From Streptomyces camponoticapitis (GTDB taxonomy: Bacteria; Actinomycetota; Actinomycetes; Streptomycetales; Streptomycetaceae): a DNA stretch of 64,000 nucleotides. Within the stretch, counting starts at the first letter, position 1, and each line of letters starts with the position of its first letter. The notes beneath the pieces are model-generated. The model was not told the origin of the DNA and searched no databases. It saw only the letters and a list, made by a program, of their open reading frames with translations. The stretch covers positions 1-64,000 of the forward strand of contig NZ_BMMV01000012.1 in assembly GCF_014646115.1 (NCBI RefSeq). Direction: 5' to 3'. The position numbers and the translations under genes are program-made. Below are positions 53,534 to 62,616 of the stretch, one piece after another.

Positions 53534-54598
53534 GTGGAATACCGGACTCTCGGCAATTCGGGTCTGAAAGTGTCCCGACTGGTGCTCGGTTCGATGAACA
53601 TCGGCTCCCGCAAGCAGTTCACGCAGATCGGCGGGCTGGGACTCGATGAAGCCCGCCGACTCTTCGATGTCGCCCTGGACGCGGGCGTGAACATGATCGA
53701 CACGGCGAACATGTACTCCTACGGGCAGTCCGAGGAAATCATCGGCCAGGCGCTCCGGGGCAAACGCGACGACGTCCTCATCGCCTCCAAGGTACGTGCG
53801 CGGCTGGCCGACGGGCCCAATGACGGCGGGGCGTCCGCGTACCACATCGTCCGCGAGGTCGAGAAAAGCCTCCGCCGCCTCGACACCGACCATCTGGACC
53901 TGCTCTACCTGCACCAATGGGACGGTCAGACACCGATCGAGGAGTCGCTGACCGCTCTCGAACGGCTCGTCGCCGCCGGCAAGGTGCGCTACCTGGGGAT
54001 CTCCAACTTCAACGGCTGGCAGATCATGAAGACCATGTACACGGCGCGTCTGCACCACCTCGGCACACCGGTCGTCCAGCAGGTCTACTACACGCCGGAG
54101 GCCCGGGAGTCCGAGTACGAGATCATCCCCGCGGCGCTCGACCAGGGACTCGGCACCCTTGTCTGGGGTCCCCTGGGCGAGGGACTGCTCAGCGGCAAGG
54201 TCCGGCGCGGCCAGGACGTCGCCTCGACCACCCGGCAGGGCACCGACTGGCCGGAACCGCATGTGGTGGACCGGGAGCGCGCGTACGACATCATCGATCT
54301 GCTCGCCGAGATCGCCGACGCCCGGCAGGTCTCCGTCCCGCGCCTCATCCTCGCCTGGGAACTCGCCAGGCCCGGTATCACCGGCCTGGTCATCAGCGGC
54401 CGCACCGAACAGCAGCTGCTCGACAACCTCTCGGCGCCCGATCTGCGGCTGACCGACGAGGAGACGGCCCGTATCAACGAGGCCACCCAGCTCCCGGCGT
54501 ACTACCCGTACTGGCACCGGATCATCAACGCCGCCGACCGCCCCGACCCGGCGGAAGCTCCCTTCCTCGACGGCTACCGGCAGCGGATGCGGGGCTGA
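53534..54598 (+). CDS. Aldo/keto reductase
   Basis: A 354-residue NADPH-dependent TIM-barrel reductase. The tetrad is visible: Asp and Tyr in MIDTANMYSYGQSEE, Lys in VLIASKVRA, His in LDLLYLHQWDG. LGISNFNGWQI and the C-terminal LVISGRTEQQLLDN match the AKR family (Kv-beta/YajO-like). GTG 53534 follows GAGGAGGAGAC. The 190-nt gap from nuoD2 suggests its own promoter. Substrate not predictable. Confidence 0.9.
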   Translation: MEYRTLGNSGLKVSRLVLGSMNIGSRKQFTQIGGLGLDEARRLFDVALDAGVNMIDTANMYSYGQSEEIIGQALRGKRDDVLIASKVRARLADGPNDGGASAYHIVREVEKSLRRLDTDHLDLLYLHQWDGQTPIEESLTALERLVAAGKVRYLGISNFNGWQIMKTMYTARLHHLGTPVVQQVYYTPEARESEYEIIPAALDQGLGTLVWGPLGEGLLSGKVRRGQDVASTTRQGTDWPEPHVVDRERAYDIIDLLAEIADARQVSVPRLILAWELARPGITGLVISGRTEQQLLDNLSAPDLRLTDEETARINEATQLPAYYPYWHRIINAADRPDPAEAPFLDGYRQRMRG

Positions 54599-54692
54599 GA
54601 ACGGCGAGCGCGCCCGGATCCGGCGGCATCACCGTCGGACGCGAACGGGCGCCCCGGAGCGTGTGGCCGGGACCAGGCCCCCGGGACAGCCC

Positions 54693-55859
54693 TCAGGAGC
54701 CGATCGCGCTGCGCAGTTGCCCGAGCGGCAGCGGCTCGGCCTCGTCGTGCTCGGTCAGGTCGATGACCTGGCCCACCGCCCGGTCGTCGGTCCTGCGCTG
54801 CGCCAGGGCCTCGTCGCCGGTGACATCGGCGAGGTCCTCGCCCTGTGCCCGCTCCAGCTCCGCCGGCGCGGGCTGTCCGGCCTCGGTCCGCGTGGCCTCC
54901 GGGTCGGCGGGGCCGTCCTCCGCGTCGGCGGCGGGCGGTTCGGTCGCCGACGCCCCGTCCTTCTGCGTACCGAAGAAGTCGAAACCTCCCTCGGGACCCC
55001 GCTGCAGCCGGTGCCGCCGGTTGTACGGGACGATCGCGGAGGCGCCCGGGTGGGGGCGGGTGGCCGGCAGGGACATCGACGGCCGGGACTTCAACGGAAG
55101 CGCGGACGAGGGACGGGTGTGCTCGGTGGCCGCCGCCGCTTCCGCCGCGCGCCGCTTCCCGGCTTCCTTCTCCTGCTCGGCCTTCTCGGCGCGGGCCTTC
55201 TCGGCCTGCTTCTCCCGCTCGGCCTCCGCCGCGGCCTCGCGGGCCGCGCGCTCGGCGAGTTCACGCCGACGGGCGTCTTCGAGGATGCGCTTCGTGTTCT
55301 GTGTCACGCCGTTGCGCGTCAGGTCCTCAAGGGCCTGCGCGGCGCGGTAGTACGCCGACGCGGTGGGTGTACTGCCCGCGGGCGGCAGCGCCTTGGGCTC
55401 GGTGGCCGCTTCGATGGCGAGCTGCCGCCGGCCCTCCAGCGCGCTGGCGCGCGCGGTCTCCGCCGTGGCGTACCGCCGCAGGAGCGCGGCGTGCTCGCCG
55501 CGCAGCTTCGCGAGTTCCACCCGCTTGGCGCGCAGTTTGGTGTCGAGGCGGGTGCGGATCTCGCGTGATTCGTCGATATCCGTTTCGAGTTCGGCTATTC
55601 GCTCCTCGCTCTTCCACTCCTCGTTCGCCTGCGCGTGCAGCAGCTCGGCGACGCGCCGGCCCGCGGCCCGGTCCCAACTGCGCATCAGATAGGCGCCGGT
55701 GGCGGCGGTGGCCGCGGTGACGAACACCAGGCCGCGGAGCGCCACGGGTTCCGCGAGAAGCCAGGCACCCGCGGCGCACAGAGCCGCGGCCCCGGCCACG
55801 GCCGACGGCGGCAGAATCCTGTGGAGGGGCGGGGAATGGCGGTGGCGTCCACGTGGCAT
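54693..55859 (-). CDS. Hypothetical membrane protein with long coiled coil
   Basis: A 388-residue protein of unknown function. Two adjacent membrane segments lie at about 17-60 (VAGAAALCAAGAWLLAEPVA, LRGLVFVTAATAATGAYLM). A Glu/Arg/Ala-rich coiled coil runs through about 75-145 and again at 185-245 (AERAAREAAAEAEREKQAEK), and the C-terminal third is acidic and Pro-rich. It looks like a cytoplasmic scaffold anchored to the membrane, but no partner is evident. ATG 55859 gives the basic start typical of such proteins. Confidence 0.65.
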   Translation of the reverse strand: MPRGRHRHSPPLHRILPPSAVAGAAALCAAGAWLLAEPVALRGLVFVTAATAATGAYLMRSWDRAAGRRVAELLHAQANEEWKSEERIAELETDIDESREIRTRLDTKLRAKRVELAKLRGEHAALLRRYATAETARASALEGRRQLAIEAATEPKALPPAGSTPTASAYYRAAQALEDLTRNGVTQNTKRILEDARRRELAERAAREAAAEAEREKQAEKARAEKAEQEKEAGKRRAAEAAAATEHTRPSSALPLKSRPSMSLPATRPHPGASAIVPYNRRHRLQRGPEGGFDFFGTQKDGASATEPPAADAEDGPADPEATRTEAGQPAPAELERAQGEDLADVTGDEALAQRRTDDRAVGQVIDLTEHDEAEPLPLGQLRSAIGS

Positions 55860-55976
55860 GGCCAGAAATTTACCGCGCGTCGCCCCGGAATGGGGGTCGG
55901 CCGGACAATCTTTCCCCGTCCGTTGCCGACTCCACTCCGGTCCCTCTACTTCCCGCCGCTTCCTCCTAACTTGCGG

Positions 55977-56951
55977 CTACTTGCCGATCAGGTCCTTCGA
56001 CTCCAGATACTCCTTGGCGACATCCGCGGGCTTCGCGCGCTCGGAGTCGACCTTCAGGTTGAGCTTCGCGAGATCGTCTGTCGTGAGGGTGTCGGTGAGC
56101 TTGCCGAGAATGTCCGCGATCTCCTGAGAACCGGCGTCCTTGGCATTGACCACGGGAAGTACGTTGTCCGCGTTCTGCAGCTTCTTGTCGTCCTCCAGGA
56201 CCACCAGACCGAAGCTGTCGAGCGTGCCGTCGGTGGTGGTGCTGAGGACCAGCTGGTCCTTGCCGTCCTTGACCGCCTGCTTGGCCTGCGGAGTACCGAC
56301 GCCCTGCGGGTCGATGCCGGTGACGTCGATTCCGTACGTCTCCTTGAGACCGGGCGCGCAGAACGGCCGCACCTCGCACTCGTCACCCGCGGCGATCTTC
56401 ACCTTGAGCTTCGACGCGCCCAGATCCGAGAGCGTCTTGAGCTTGTTCTTCTCGGCGTATTCCTTGGTCACCGCGAAGGCGTTCTGGTCGACCGCCTTGC
56501 CGGCGGGGAGCACCTTCAGGCCGAGCGGCTCCGCCAGCTTCTCCAGTGCGCCGACCGTGGCGGCCGTGTCGCTGGAGGCGAGCGGCTTCTTCAGGGCCTC
56601 GTCAGCGCCGTTCACCTTGGCGTTGAGGAATTCGGTGAGCGTCGCCGCGTATTCGGGGACGACGTCGATCTCACCCTTCTCCAGGGACGGCTCGTACAGC
56701 TCGCGGTTCTTCACCGTCGTGACGGAGGTGTCGTATCCGCCGTCACCGAGGATCTGCGCGTAGAGCTCGGCCAGCACCTTGGACTCGGTGAAGGCCGCGG
56801 CGCCGACGACGAGGGAGCCCTTCTTGTCGGAGCCCGAGCCCTTGTCCGACCCGCCGTCCGACTCCAGGCTGTCGCCGCCGCACGCGGCGAGCGACCCGGT
56901 CAGGACGACTGCGCCAATTACCGCACCCGCGATGCGCGAGGTCTTGCTCAT
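55977..56951 (-). CDS. Glycine betaine/choline ABC transporter substrate-binding lipoprotein (OpuCC-like)
   Basis: A 324-residue lipoprotein with lipobox LAAC (Cys24) and an OpuAC/ProX domain: SLVVGAAAFTESKVLAELYAQIL, VVPEYAATLTEFLNAK, LDSFGLVVLEDDKKLQNADNVLP. It catches osmoprotectants outside the membrane and hands them to the two adjacent permeases. It lies 119 nt downstream of the second permease gene, at the end of the minus-strand unit. Confidence 0.9.
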   Translation of the reverse strand: MSKTSRIAGAVIGAVVLTGSLAACGGDSLESDGGSDKGSGSDKKGSLVVGAAAFTESKVLAELYAQILGDGGYDTSVTTVKNRELYEPSLEKGEIDVVPEYAATLTEFLNAKVNGADEALKKPLASSDTAATVGALEKLAEPLGLKVLPAGKAVDQNAFAVTKEYAEKNKLKTLSDLGASKLKVKIAAGDECEVRPFCAPGLKETYGIDVTGIDPQGVGTPQAKQAVKDGKDQLVLSTTTDGTLDSFGLVVLEDDKKLQNADNVLPVVNAKDAGSQEIADILGKLTDTLTTDDLAKLNLKVDSERAKPADVAKEYLESKDLIGK

Positions 56952-57070
56952 GAAAGTTCACCATCCGTTGAGGGAGGCCTGAGGAGGAGGCCTGGAAAGT
57001 CGGTCGTCGCACGGTCGTTGATTCGAACGGTCGCGGATCCACACGCTTGTCGTGTCACTCGGTCGTCATG

Positions 57071-57838
57071 TCACACCGTCTTCGTCACCCGGTCCCGCGG
57101 GAGCACGTCGTCCTTGCCGAGGGCGTCGCCCGCGGCGCCGTCCCGCGCGACGGGCACCGGTACCCGGACGGCCGTGGCGGACGGAGACGGGTCGAGCACC
57201 CGGTCCAGCGCCACCAGCACGCCCTCGACGACCAGCGCGAGCAGCGCCACCAGGAGCGCCCCCGCGACCACCTGCGGGGTGTCGTACGTGTTGAAGCCGG
57301 CGGTGATGATCCGCCCGAGGCCGCCCTGTCCCACCATCGCCGCGATCGTGGCGGTGGCGATCACCTGCACCGACGCGGACCGGAGGCCGGTCATCACCAT
57401 CGGGTACGCGAGGGGCAGCTCGACCCGCAGGAAGAGCTGGCGCCCGGACATCCCCATGCCCCTGGCGGCTTCGAGCACCGCCCGGTCCACCTCCCGCATG
57501 CCCACGTAGGCGTTGGTCAGCAGCGGCGGCACGGCGAAGAGGACCAGTGCGACGATCGTCGGCACATAACCGGCGTTGCGCAGCGGGGAGAGCATGAACA
57601 GGGCGAGCACGGCGAAGACCGGGACCGCCCGCCCCACGTTGGAGATGTTGATCGCCAGCGCGCCGCCCTTGCCGATGTGCCCGAGGTAGAAGGCCGTCGG
57701 GAGGGCTATCGCGCAGGCGAGCGCGAGCGCGACCCCGCTGACGTACACATGCTCACCGAGCCGGGCGAGCGCGCCGCCCTCGCCGGACCAGTTGGAACCG
57801 GTGACCAGCCACGTCCACGCGTCTGCCAGAACATCCAT
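57071..57838 (-). CDS. OpuC-type ABC transporter permease
   Basis: A 255-residue BPD_transp_1 permease. About five to six membrane helices surround the EAA loop LEAARGMGMSGRQLFLRVELPLAYPMVMTGLR that docks with the ATPase, and the ATIAAMVGQGGLGRIITAGF segment typical of the OpuC/OsmW class. It starts 3 nt after the stop of the other permease; the two form the channel of the osmoprotectant importer. Confidence 0.9.
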   Translation of the reverse strand: MDVLADAWTWLVTGSNWSGEGGALARLGEHVYVSGVALALACAIALPTAFYLGHIGKGGALAINISNVGRAVPVFAVLALFMLSPLRNAGYVPTIVALVLFAVPPLLTNAYVGMREVDRAVLEAARGMGMSGRQLFLRVELPLAYPMVMTGLRSASVQVIATATIAAMVGQGGLGRIITAGFNTYDTPQVVAGALLVALLALVVEGVLVALDRVLDPSPSATAVRVPVPVARDGAAGDALGKDDVLPRDRVTKTV

Positions 57839-57841
57839 CGG

Positions 57842-58579
57842 TCAGCCCCCCACCTTCGCCGGGCGGCCGGTCCGGCCCTCGCGCGCCGGACGTACCGCAC
57901 GGCCCTTGCCCGTACGTGTGCGGGTCCAGGGTGTGAGCAGCCGCTGGAGTCCGAGGAGGAGCAGGTCGGCGGCGACCGCCAGCAGCACGCAGAGCACCGA
58001 GGCGGCGAGCACCTGGGCCTTGAACAGGCTCGGCAGCGCGTCCTCGATGAGATTGCCGAGCCCGCCCCGTCCCACGATCGAGCCGACGGTCGTCAGCGCG
58101 ACCGTCGAGACCGTGGCGATCCGGACACCCGCCATCAGCGCGGGCAGCGCGAGCGGCAGCTCGACCTCCCAGAGCAGCCGTCCCGAGCCGTACCCCATCC
58201 CGCGGGCGGCCTCCTTGGCCTCCGCCGGAACGGAGTCGAGGCCCGCGATGATGTTCCTCACAAGGATCGTCAGTGAATACAGCACCAGGCCGGTGATCAC
58301 CAGCGCGGACGACAGCCCGAAGAACGGCAGGAGCAGCGAGAACATCGCAAGCGACGGGATTGTGTAGAGCAGTGTCGTCAGTCCGAGCACCGGGCCGGCG
58401 AAAGCCGGTTTGGAGCGTGCGAGCAGGGCGAGGGGAAAGGCCACGAGCAGCCCGATGAGGACCGAGACAACGGTGATCCAGATGTGCTGGACCGTCGCAT
58501 CGATCAACTCCTGGCTACGGGAGCGGAGGTACTCTCCGCAGATCCATTCGTTCGCCGCCAGACAGCTTTGAGCGCTCAT
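57842..58579 (-). CDS. OpuC-type ABC transporter permease
   Basis: A 245-residue paralogue of the neighbouring permease with the matching EAA loop KEAARGMGYGSGRLLWEVELPLALPALMAGVR and GSIVGRGGLGNLIEDAL. ATG 58579 follows GGGGAGGCGGGGG. First gene of the minus-strand permease-permease-binding-protein unit, divergent from its ATPase gene; the 143-nt gap between them must hold both promoters. Confidence 0.9.
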   Translation of the reverse strand: MSAQSCLAANEWICGEYLRSRSQELIDATVQHIWITVVSVLIGLLVAFPLALLARSKPAFAGPVLGLTTLLYTIPSLAMFSLLLPFFGLSSALVITGLVLYSLTILVRNIIAGLDSVPAEAKEAARGMGYGSGRLLWEVELPLALPALMAGVRIATVSTVALTTVGSIVGRGGLGNLIEDALPSLFKAQVLAASVLCVLLAVAADLLLLGLQRLLTPWTRTRTGKGRAVRPAREGRTGRPAKVGG

Positions 58580-58722
58580 CCACCCCCGCCTCCCCTATCT
58601 CCCCGAACGTATGTCTGGTGTCTTTGTCTCGGCGACCCTATCCCCGACCACTGACAATCGCGGAAGGCCGCCACATTCCAGCAACATTGCCTTCACACAA
58701 GACGCGTCACAATGGGGAAATC

Positions 58723-59895
58723 ATGATCCGATTCGAGCACGTCACCAAGCGGTACCCGGACGGCACCACGGCTGTCGACGACCTCAGCCTGGAGGTCGGA
58801 GCGGGCGAGCTGGTCACGCTCGTCGGACCGTCCGGCTGCGGCAAGACCACCACCATGAAGATGGTCAACCGGTTGATCGAACCGACCGAAGGCCGGATCT
58901 TCATGGACGGAGAGGACATATCGACCGTCGACCCCGTCCAGCTCCGGCGCCGGATCGGCTATGTGATCCAGCAGGTCGGCCTGTTCCCGCACAAGACGAT
59001 CCTGGAGAACACGGCGACCGTCCCCCACCTCCTGGGCTGGCCGCGCGGCAAGAGCCGTGAGCGCGCCGCCGAACTCCTCGACCTGGTCGGCCTCGACCCG
59101 TCCGTGCACGGCGACCGCTACCCCGAGCAGCTCTCCGGCGGACAGCGCCAACGCGTGGGCGTGGCACGGGCACTGGCCGCCGATCCGCCCGTCCTGCTGA
59201 TGGACGAGCCCTTCGGCGCGGTCGACCCCGTCGTACGCGAGCACCTCCAGAACGAGTTCCTGAAGCTCCAGGCCGCCGTCAACAAGACGGTGCTCTTCGT
59301 CACGCACGACATCGAGGAGGCGGTCCGCCTCGGCGACCGGATCGCGGTGTACGGGCAGGGCACCATCGAGCAGTTCGACGCCCCCGCCGCCGTGCTGGGC
59401 GCGCCCGCCACGCCGTACGTCGCCGACTTCGTCGGCGCGGACCGCGGCCTCAAGCGGCTCTCGGTCACACCGATCGAGGAGGGCGACCTGGAACAGCCGC
59501 CCGTCCTGCATCTGGACGACCAGCTGCGGACCGCGGCGGCGAAGCTTTCCAAGGAGGGCGCGCGCTGGGCGGTCGTCCTGGACGGCGACGACAATCTGCA
59601 CGGCTGGATCTCCACCGAGCAGACCGGCTCCTCGGGGACCGTACGGGAACACGCCCGTCGTATGGAGGCCTGGCTGCCGGTAGGAGCCTCGCTCAAGCAG
59701 GCGTTCTCCACGATGCTCCAGCACGATGCCGGCTGGATCGCCGTCATCGACAGGGAGGAGACGGGGCGCTTCCTCGGCGTGCTGACCCCGGCCCGGCTGC
59801 ACGAGGCGCTGCGCCGCTCGATCGACGCGGACGCGCACGCCATCCCCCGCACCGAGGTGGAACTGGAGACCGTCGCGCAGATAGCGGCGTCCTGA
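58723..59895 (+). CDS. Osmoprotectant ABC transporter ATPase with CBS domains (OpuCA-like)
   Basis: A 390-residue ATPase. Walker A GPSGCGKTTT, signature LSGGQRQRVGVARAL, Walker B VLLMDEPFGAVDP and His in TVLFVTHDIEEAVRLG are followed by a C-terminal region (about 255-380) with two CBS-like units (LDDQLRTAAAKLSKEGARWAVV, GWIAVIDREETGRFLGVLT). CBS domains in OpuCA sense ionic strength or c-di-AMP, so c-di-AMP from DisA may control this transporter; that is inference. ATG 58723 follows GGGGAAATC. Confidence 0.93.
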   Translation: MIRFEHVTKRYPDGTTAVDDLSLEVGAGELVTLVGPSGCGKTTTMKMVNRLIEPTEGRIFMDGEDISTVDPVQLRRRIGYVIQQVGLFPHKTILENTATVPHLLGWPRGKSRERAAELLDLVGLDPSVHGDRYPEQLSGGQRQRVGVARALAADPPVLLMDEPFGAVDPVVREHLQNEFLKLQAAVNKTVLFVTHDIEEAVRLGDRIAVYGQGTIEQFDAPAAVLGAPATPYVADFVGADRGLKRLSVTPIEEGDLEQPPVLHLDDQLRTAAAKLSKEGARWAVVLDGDDNLHGWISTEQTGSSGTVREHARRMEAWLPVGASLKQAFSTMLQHDAGWIAVIDREETGRFLGVLTPARLHEALRRSIDADAHAIPRTEVELETVAQIAAS

Positions 59896-59903
59896 CCACG
59901 CGT

Positions 59904-59935
59904 CGCGCCCCGACCGCACGACGCGCCCCGACCGC
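59904..59935. repeat. 14-nt direct repeat upstream of folP
   Basis: CGCGCCCCGACCGC occurs at 59904-59917 and 59922-59935 (18-nt period). It lies 9 nt past the ATPase stop, in the gap before folP. No function assigned. Confidence 0.6.
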
Positions 59936-60024
59936 GCGCCACAGGCCCGACGGCGTCCTCCGGTGGGGGCCGTCCCCGCCCGGTGGGGGCGTACCGGGGC
60001 ACGTACGGGCCTAGGGTGGGACGT

Positions 60025-60891
60025 ATGAGTACGTTGCGCCCGCAGGGCGGAAGGGGCACGGTCGACGGCCTGCCGGAGTGGGACCGCTGCGCGGTCATGG
60101 GAGTCGTCAACGTGACGCCCGATTCCTTCTCCGACGGCGGTCGCTGGTTCGACACCACCACCGCGGTGAAGCGCGGCCTCGATCTGGTGACCGAGGGCGC
60201 CGATCTGGTGGACGTCGGCGGTGAGTCGACGCGTCCGGGCGCCTCGCGGGTCGACGAGGACGAGGAGCTGCGGCGCGTCGTCCCCGTCGTGCGGGGTCTG
60301 GCGTCCGAGGGCGTCACGGTGTCCGTGGACACCATGCGGGCCTCCGTCGCCGAACAGGCCGTGGCCGCCGGCGCCGTCCTGGTCAACGACGTCAGCGGCG
60401 GCCTCGCCGACCCCGCCATGGTGCCCGCCGTCGCCGCCGCGGGCGTGCCCTTCGTCGTCATGCACTGGCGCGGTTTCAGCCAGGACATGAACAGCCGCGC
60501 CGTCTACACGGACGTCGTCGCCGAGGTGGTGGCCGAACTGCGGGACCGCATGGAGGCGGTGATCGCCGGTGGCATCGCTCCCGAGCGCCTGGTGATCGAC
60601 CCCGGCCTCGGCTTCGCCAAGGGCGCCGAGCACGATCTCGCGCTGCTCGCCCACACGGCCGATCTGCGGGCGCTGGGCAGGCCGCTGCTGGTCGCCGCGT
60701 CCCGTAAGCGGTTCCTCGGCCGCGTACTGGCCGGTGACGGCGCCCCGCCACCCGCGCGCGAACGGGACGCCGCGACCGCCGCCGTCTCCGCGATCGCCGC
60801 CCACGAGGGCGCCTGGGCGGTACGGGTGCACGAGGTACGCGCGACCGCCGACGCCGTCCGCGTGGCGCGTGCCGTCGAGGGAGCCCGGTGA
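60025..60891 (+). CDS. folP: Dihydropteroate synthase
   Basis: Joins p-aminobenzoate and dihydropterin diphosphate; the target of sulfonamides. The 288-residue TIM barrel has GVVNVTPDSFSDGGRW, DVGGESTRPGA, VSVDTMRASVAEQAV, NDVSGGLADPAM, the DPGLGFAKG loop and AASRKRFLG. TAGGGT lies 7 nt before ATG 60025, predicting a leaderless mRNA. It overlaps the next gene by 4 nt. Confidence 0.95.
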   Translation: MSTLRPQGGRGTVDGLPEWDRCAVMGVVNVTPDSFSDGGRWFDTTTAVKRGLDLVTEGADLVDVGGESTRPGASRVDEDEELRRVVPVVRGLASEGVTVSVDTMRASVAEQAVAAGAVLVNDVSGGLADPAMVPAVAAAGVPFVVMHWRGFSQDMNSRAVYTDVVAEVVAELRDRMEAVIAGGIAPERLVIDPGLGFAKGAEHDLALLAHTADLRALGRPLLVAASRKRFLGRVLAGDGAPPPARERDAATAAVSAIAAHEGAWAVRVHEVRATADAVRVARAVEGAR

Positions 60892-61355
60892 AGAGCCTGC
60901 CGAGCGGGACCGACAAGGATCAGGTCGACGCCCTCAACACGGCCTTCTACGAAGCCATGGAGCGCGGCGACCTCGACGAGCTGTCCGACCTCTGGCTGGA
61001 CGGGGACAACCCCGGCGTCAGCTGTGTCCACCCGGGCTGGCCGGTGCTCACGGGCCGCGGCGAGGTGCTGCGCTCGTACGCGCTGATCATGGCCAACACC
61101 GAGTACATCCAGTTCTTCCTCACGGATGTCGTGGTGTCCGTCGCCGGCGACACCGCTCTCGTGACCTGTACGGAGAACATCCTCAGCGGCGGACCGGCCG
61201 AGGAGAGCGGTGCGCTCGGCCCGCTCGTCGGCCAGCTGGTGGTCGCCACCAACGTCTTCCGCCGCACCCCCGAGGGCTGGCGGGTCTGGTCCCACCACGG
61301 CTCTCCGGTTCTGGCCGAAACCGACGACGAGCAGGACGACGAATCTCCCGCGTGA
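60888..61355 (+). CDS. NTF2/SnoaL-like protein inserted between folP and folB
   Basis: A 155-residue single NTF2-like domain (VDALNTAFYEAMERGDLDELSDLW, VSCVHPGWPVLTGRGEVLRSY, WSHHGSPV). Such small cone folds bind or isomerise small ligands; the SH-HG residues near the end are conserved in the family. It is translationally coupled to folP by 4-nt overlap, which suggests a role near folate or pterin metabolism, but none is established to my knowledge. Confidence 0.75.
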   Translation: MKSLPSGTDKDQVDALNTAFYEAMERGDLDELSDLWLDGDNPGVSCVHPGWPVLTGRGEVLRSYALIMANTEYIQFFLTDVVVSVAGDTALVTCTENILSGGPAEESGALGPLVGQLVVATNVFRRTPEGWRVWSHHGSPVLAETDDEQDDESPA

Positions 61356-61565
61356 GTGGGTAAGGCACCTACAGGGGTCGGCCCCGTGCCCTGGGAACTA
61401 CCTGCGGTTCCCTGTCGCGCGGAGCCCGCCGCGGATGTCGTCGGCGGTGCCCGGGGCCCCACGGGCAGGGCGTGTCGGTGCCCGCGAGTAGATTCGACCG
61501 GGGACACGCGCCGTCCGCATACGGCATAGTGCCCCACTTGACCAACGACAGCAGGAGTGATTCGC
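61356..61565 (+). other. Intergenic region before folB with two hairpins
   Basis: No gene is seen. GGCAC/GTGCC (61364-61368, 61386-61390) with inner GGGG/CCCC (61374-61377, 61382-61385) forms one hairpin, and GGGAAC/GTTCCC (61393-61398, 61407-61412) a second. They could end the folP transcript. CATAGT near 61525 is a possible -10 for folB. Confidence 0.45.
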
Positions 61566-61925
61566 GTGGACCGTCTCGCGCTGCGCGGCCTCAAGGCCCG
61601 TGGGCACCATGGCGTCTTCCCCCGGGAGCGCGAGGAGGGGCAGACCTTCATCGTGGATCTGGTGCTGAGCCTCGACACCCGCCCCGCCGCGGCGGGCGAC
61701 GACCTGACGAGAACCGTCCACTACGGGGTCGTGGCCGAGGAGGTCGTGGCCGTCGTGCGGGGCGAGCCGGTCGATCTGATCGAGACACTCGCCGAGCGCA
61801 TCGCGGAACAGTGTCTGAAGCATGACGCCGTCGAGGAGGTGGAGGTGACGCTCCACAAGCCGGACGCCCCGATCACGGTGCCCTTCGACGACGTGACCAT
61901 CACCATCACCCGGAGCCGACTATGA
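61566..61925 (+). CDS. folB: Dihydroneopterin aldolase
   Basis: Cleaves dihydroneopterin to 6-hydroxymethyl-dihydropterin. The 119-residue tunnelling-fold protein has LRGLKARGHHGVFPREREEGQ, the catalytic Glu/Tyr/Lys context (VHYGVVAEEVVAVV, LIETLAERIAEQCL) and VEVTLHKPDAPI. GTG 61566 is chosen because AGGAG lies 9 nt upstream; GTG 61557 is part of that site. It overlaps folK by 4 nt. Confidence 0.93.
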   Translation: MDRLALRGLKARGHHGVFPREREEGQTFIVDLVLSLDTRPAAAGDDLTRTVHYGVVAEEVVAVVRGEPVDLIETLAERIAEQCLKHDAVEEVEVTLHKPDAPITVPFDDVTITITRSRL

Positions 61926-62518
61926 ATCCACAGAGCGATCCGACCGTTCAGCCGGTGCCGGCCTCGGTGGTGGCCCAGGTCGATGCGGCGGACGTCACCC
62001 TGTCCAATCCGAAGCGCGCGGTGATCAGCCTCGGTTCCAACCTCGGCAACAGGCTGGAGACCCTCCAGGGAGCCATCGACGCCCTGGAGGACACCCCCGG
62101 ACTGCGGGTCAAGGCGGTGTCGCCGGTGTACGAGACGGCGCCCTGGGGCGTCGAACCGGGCACCCAGCCCACGTACTTCAACGCCGTCGTCGTGGTCAAG
62201 ACCACACTGCCGCCCTCGTCCCTGCTGGAGCGGGCGCAGGCCGTGGAGGAGGCCTTCGACCGGGTGCGTGTGGAGCGCTGGGGGCCGCGCACGATCGACG
62301 TCGACATCGTGGCGTACGCGGACGTCGTCTCGGACGACCCGGTGCTCACCCTGCCCCACCCGCGTGCCCACCAGCGGGCCTTCGTGCTCGTGCCCTGGCA
62401 CGACGTGGAGCCGGAGGCACAGCTGACCGGCCGGGGTACGGTCTCCGAACTGCTCGCAGCCGTCGAACAGGCGGGCGTGGAGGCTCGGGCGGACCTGGAA
62501 CTCCGCCTGCCCGACTAG
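61922..62518 (+). CDS. folK: 2-amino-4-hydroxy-6-hydroxymethyldihydropteridine diphosphokinase
   Basis: Transfers diphosphate from ATP to hydroxymethyl-dihydropterin, giving the FolP substrate. The 198-residue protein has ISLGSNLGNRLETLQGA, SPVYETAPWGVEPGTQPTYFNAVV, and the metal motif WGPRTIDVDIVAY followed by LPHPRAHQRAFVLVPW. An N-terminal 30-residue extension is present. Coupled to folB. Confidence 0.94.
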   Translation: MNPQSDPTVQPVPASVVAQVDAADVTLSNPKRAVISLGSNLGNRLETLQGAIDALEDTPGLRVKAVSPVYETAPWGVEPGTQPTYFNAVVVVKTTLPPSSLLERAQAVEEAFDRVRVERWGPRTIDVDIVAYADVVSDDPVLTLPHPRAHQRAFVLVPWHDVEPEAQLTGRGTVSELLAAVEQAGVEARADLELRLPD

Positions 62519-62616
62519 TCGTTAAGCACTGCGAACCGGCAGGCCGGTCGCAGGACGGCCCCGGTGCGGGTCAGGTGCGCCGGCAGGCGTGTGCGAAGTA
62601 CGTGTGTGGAGTACGT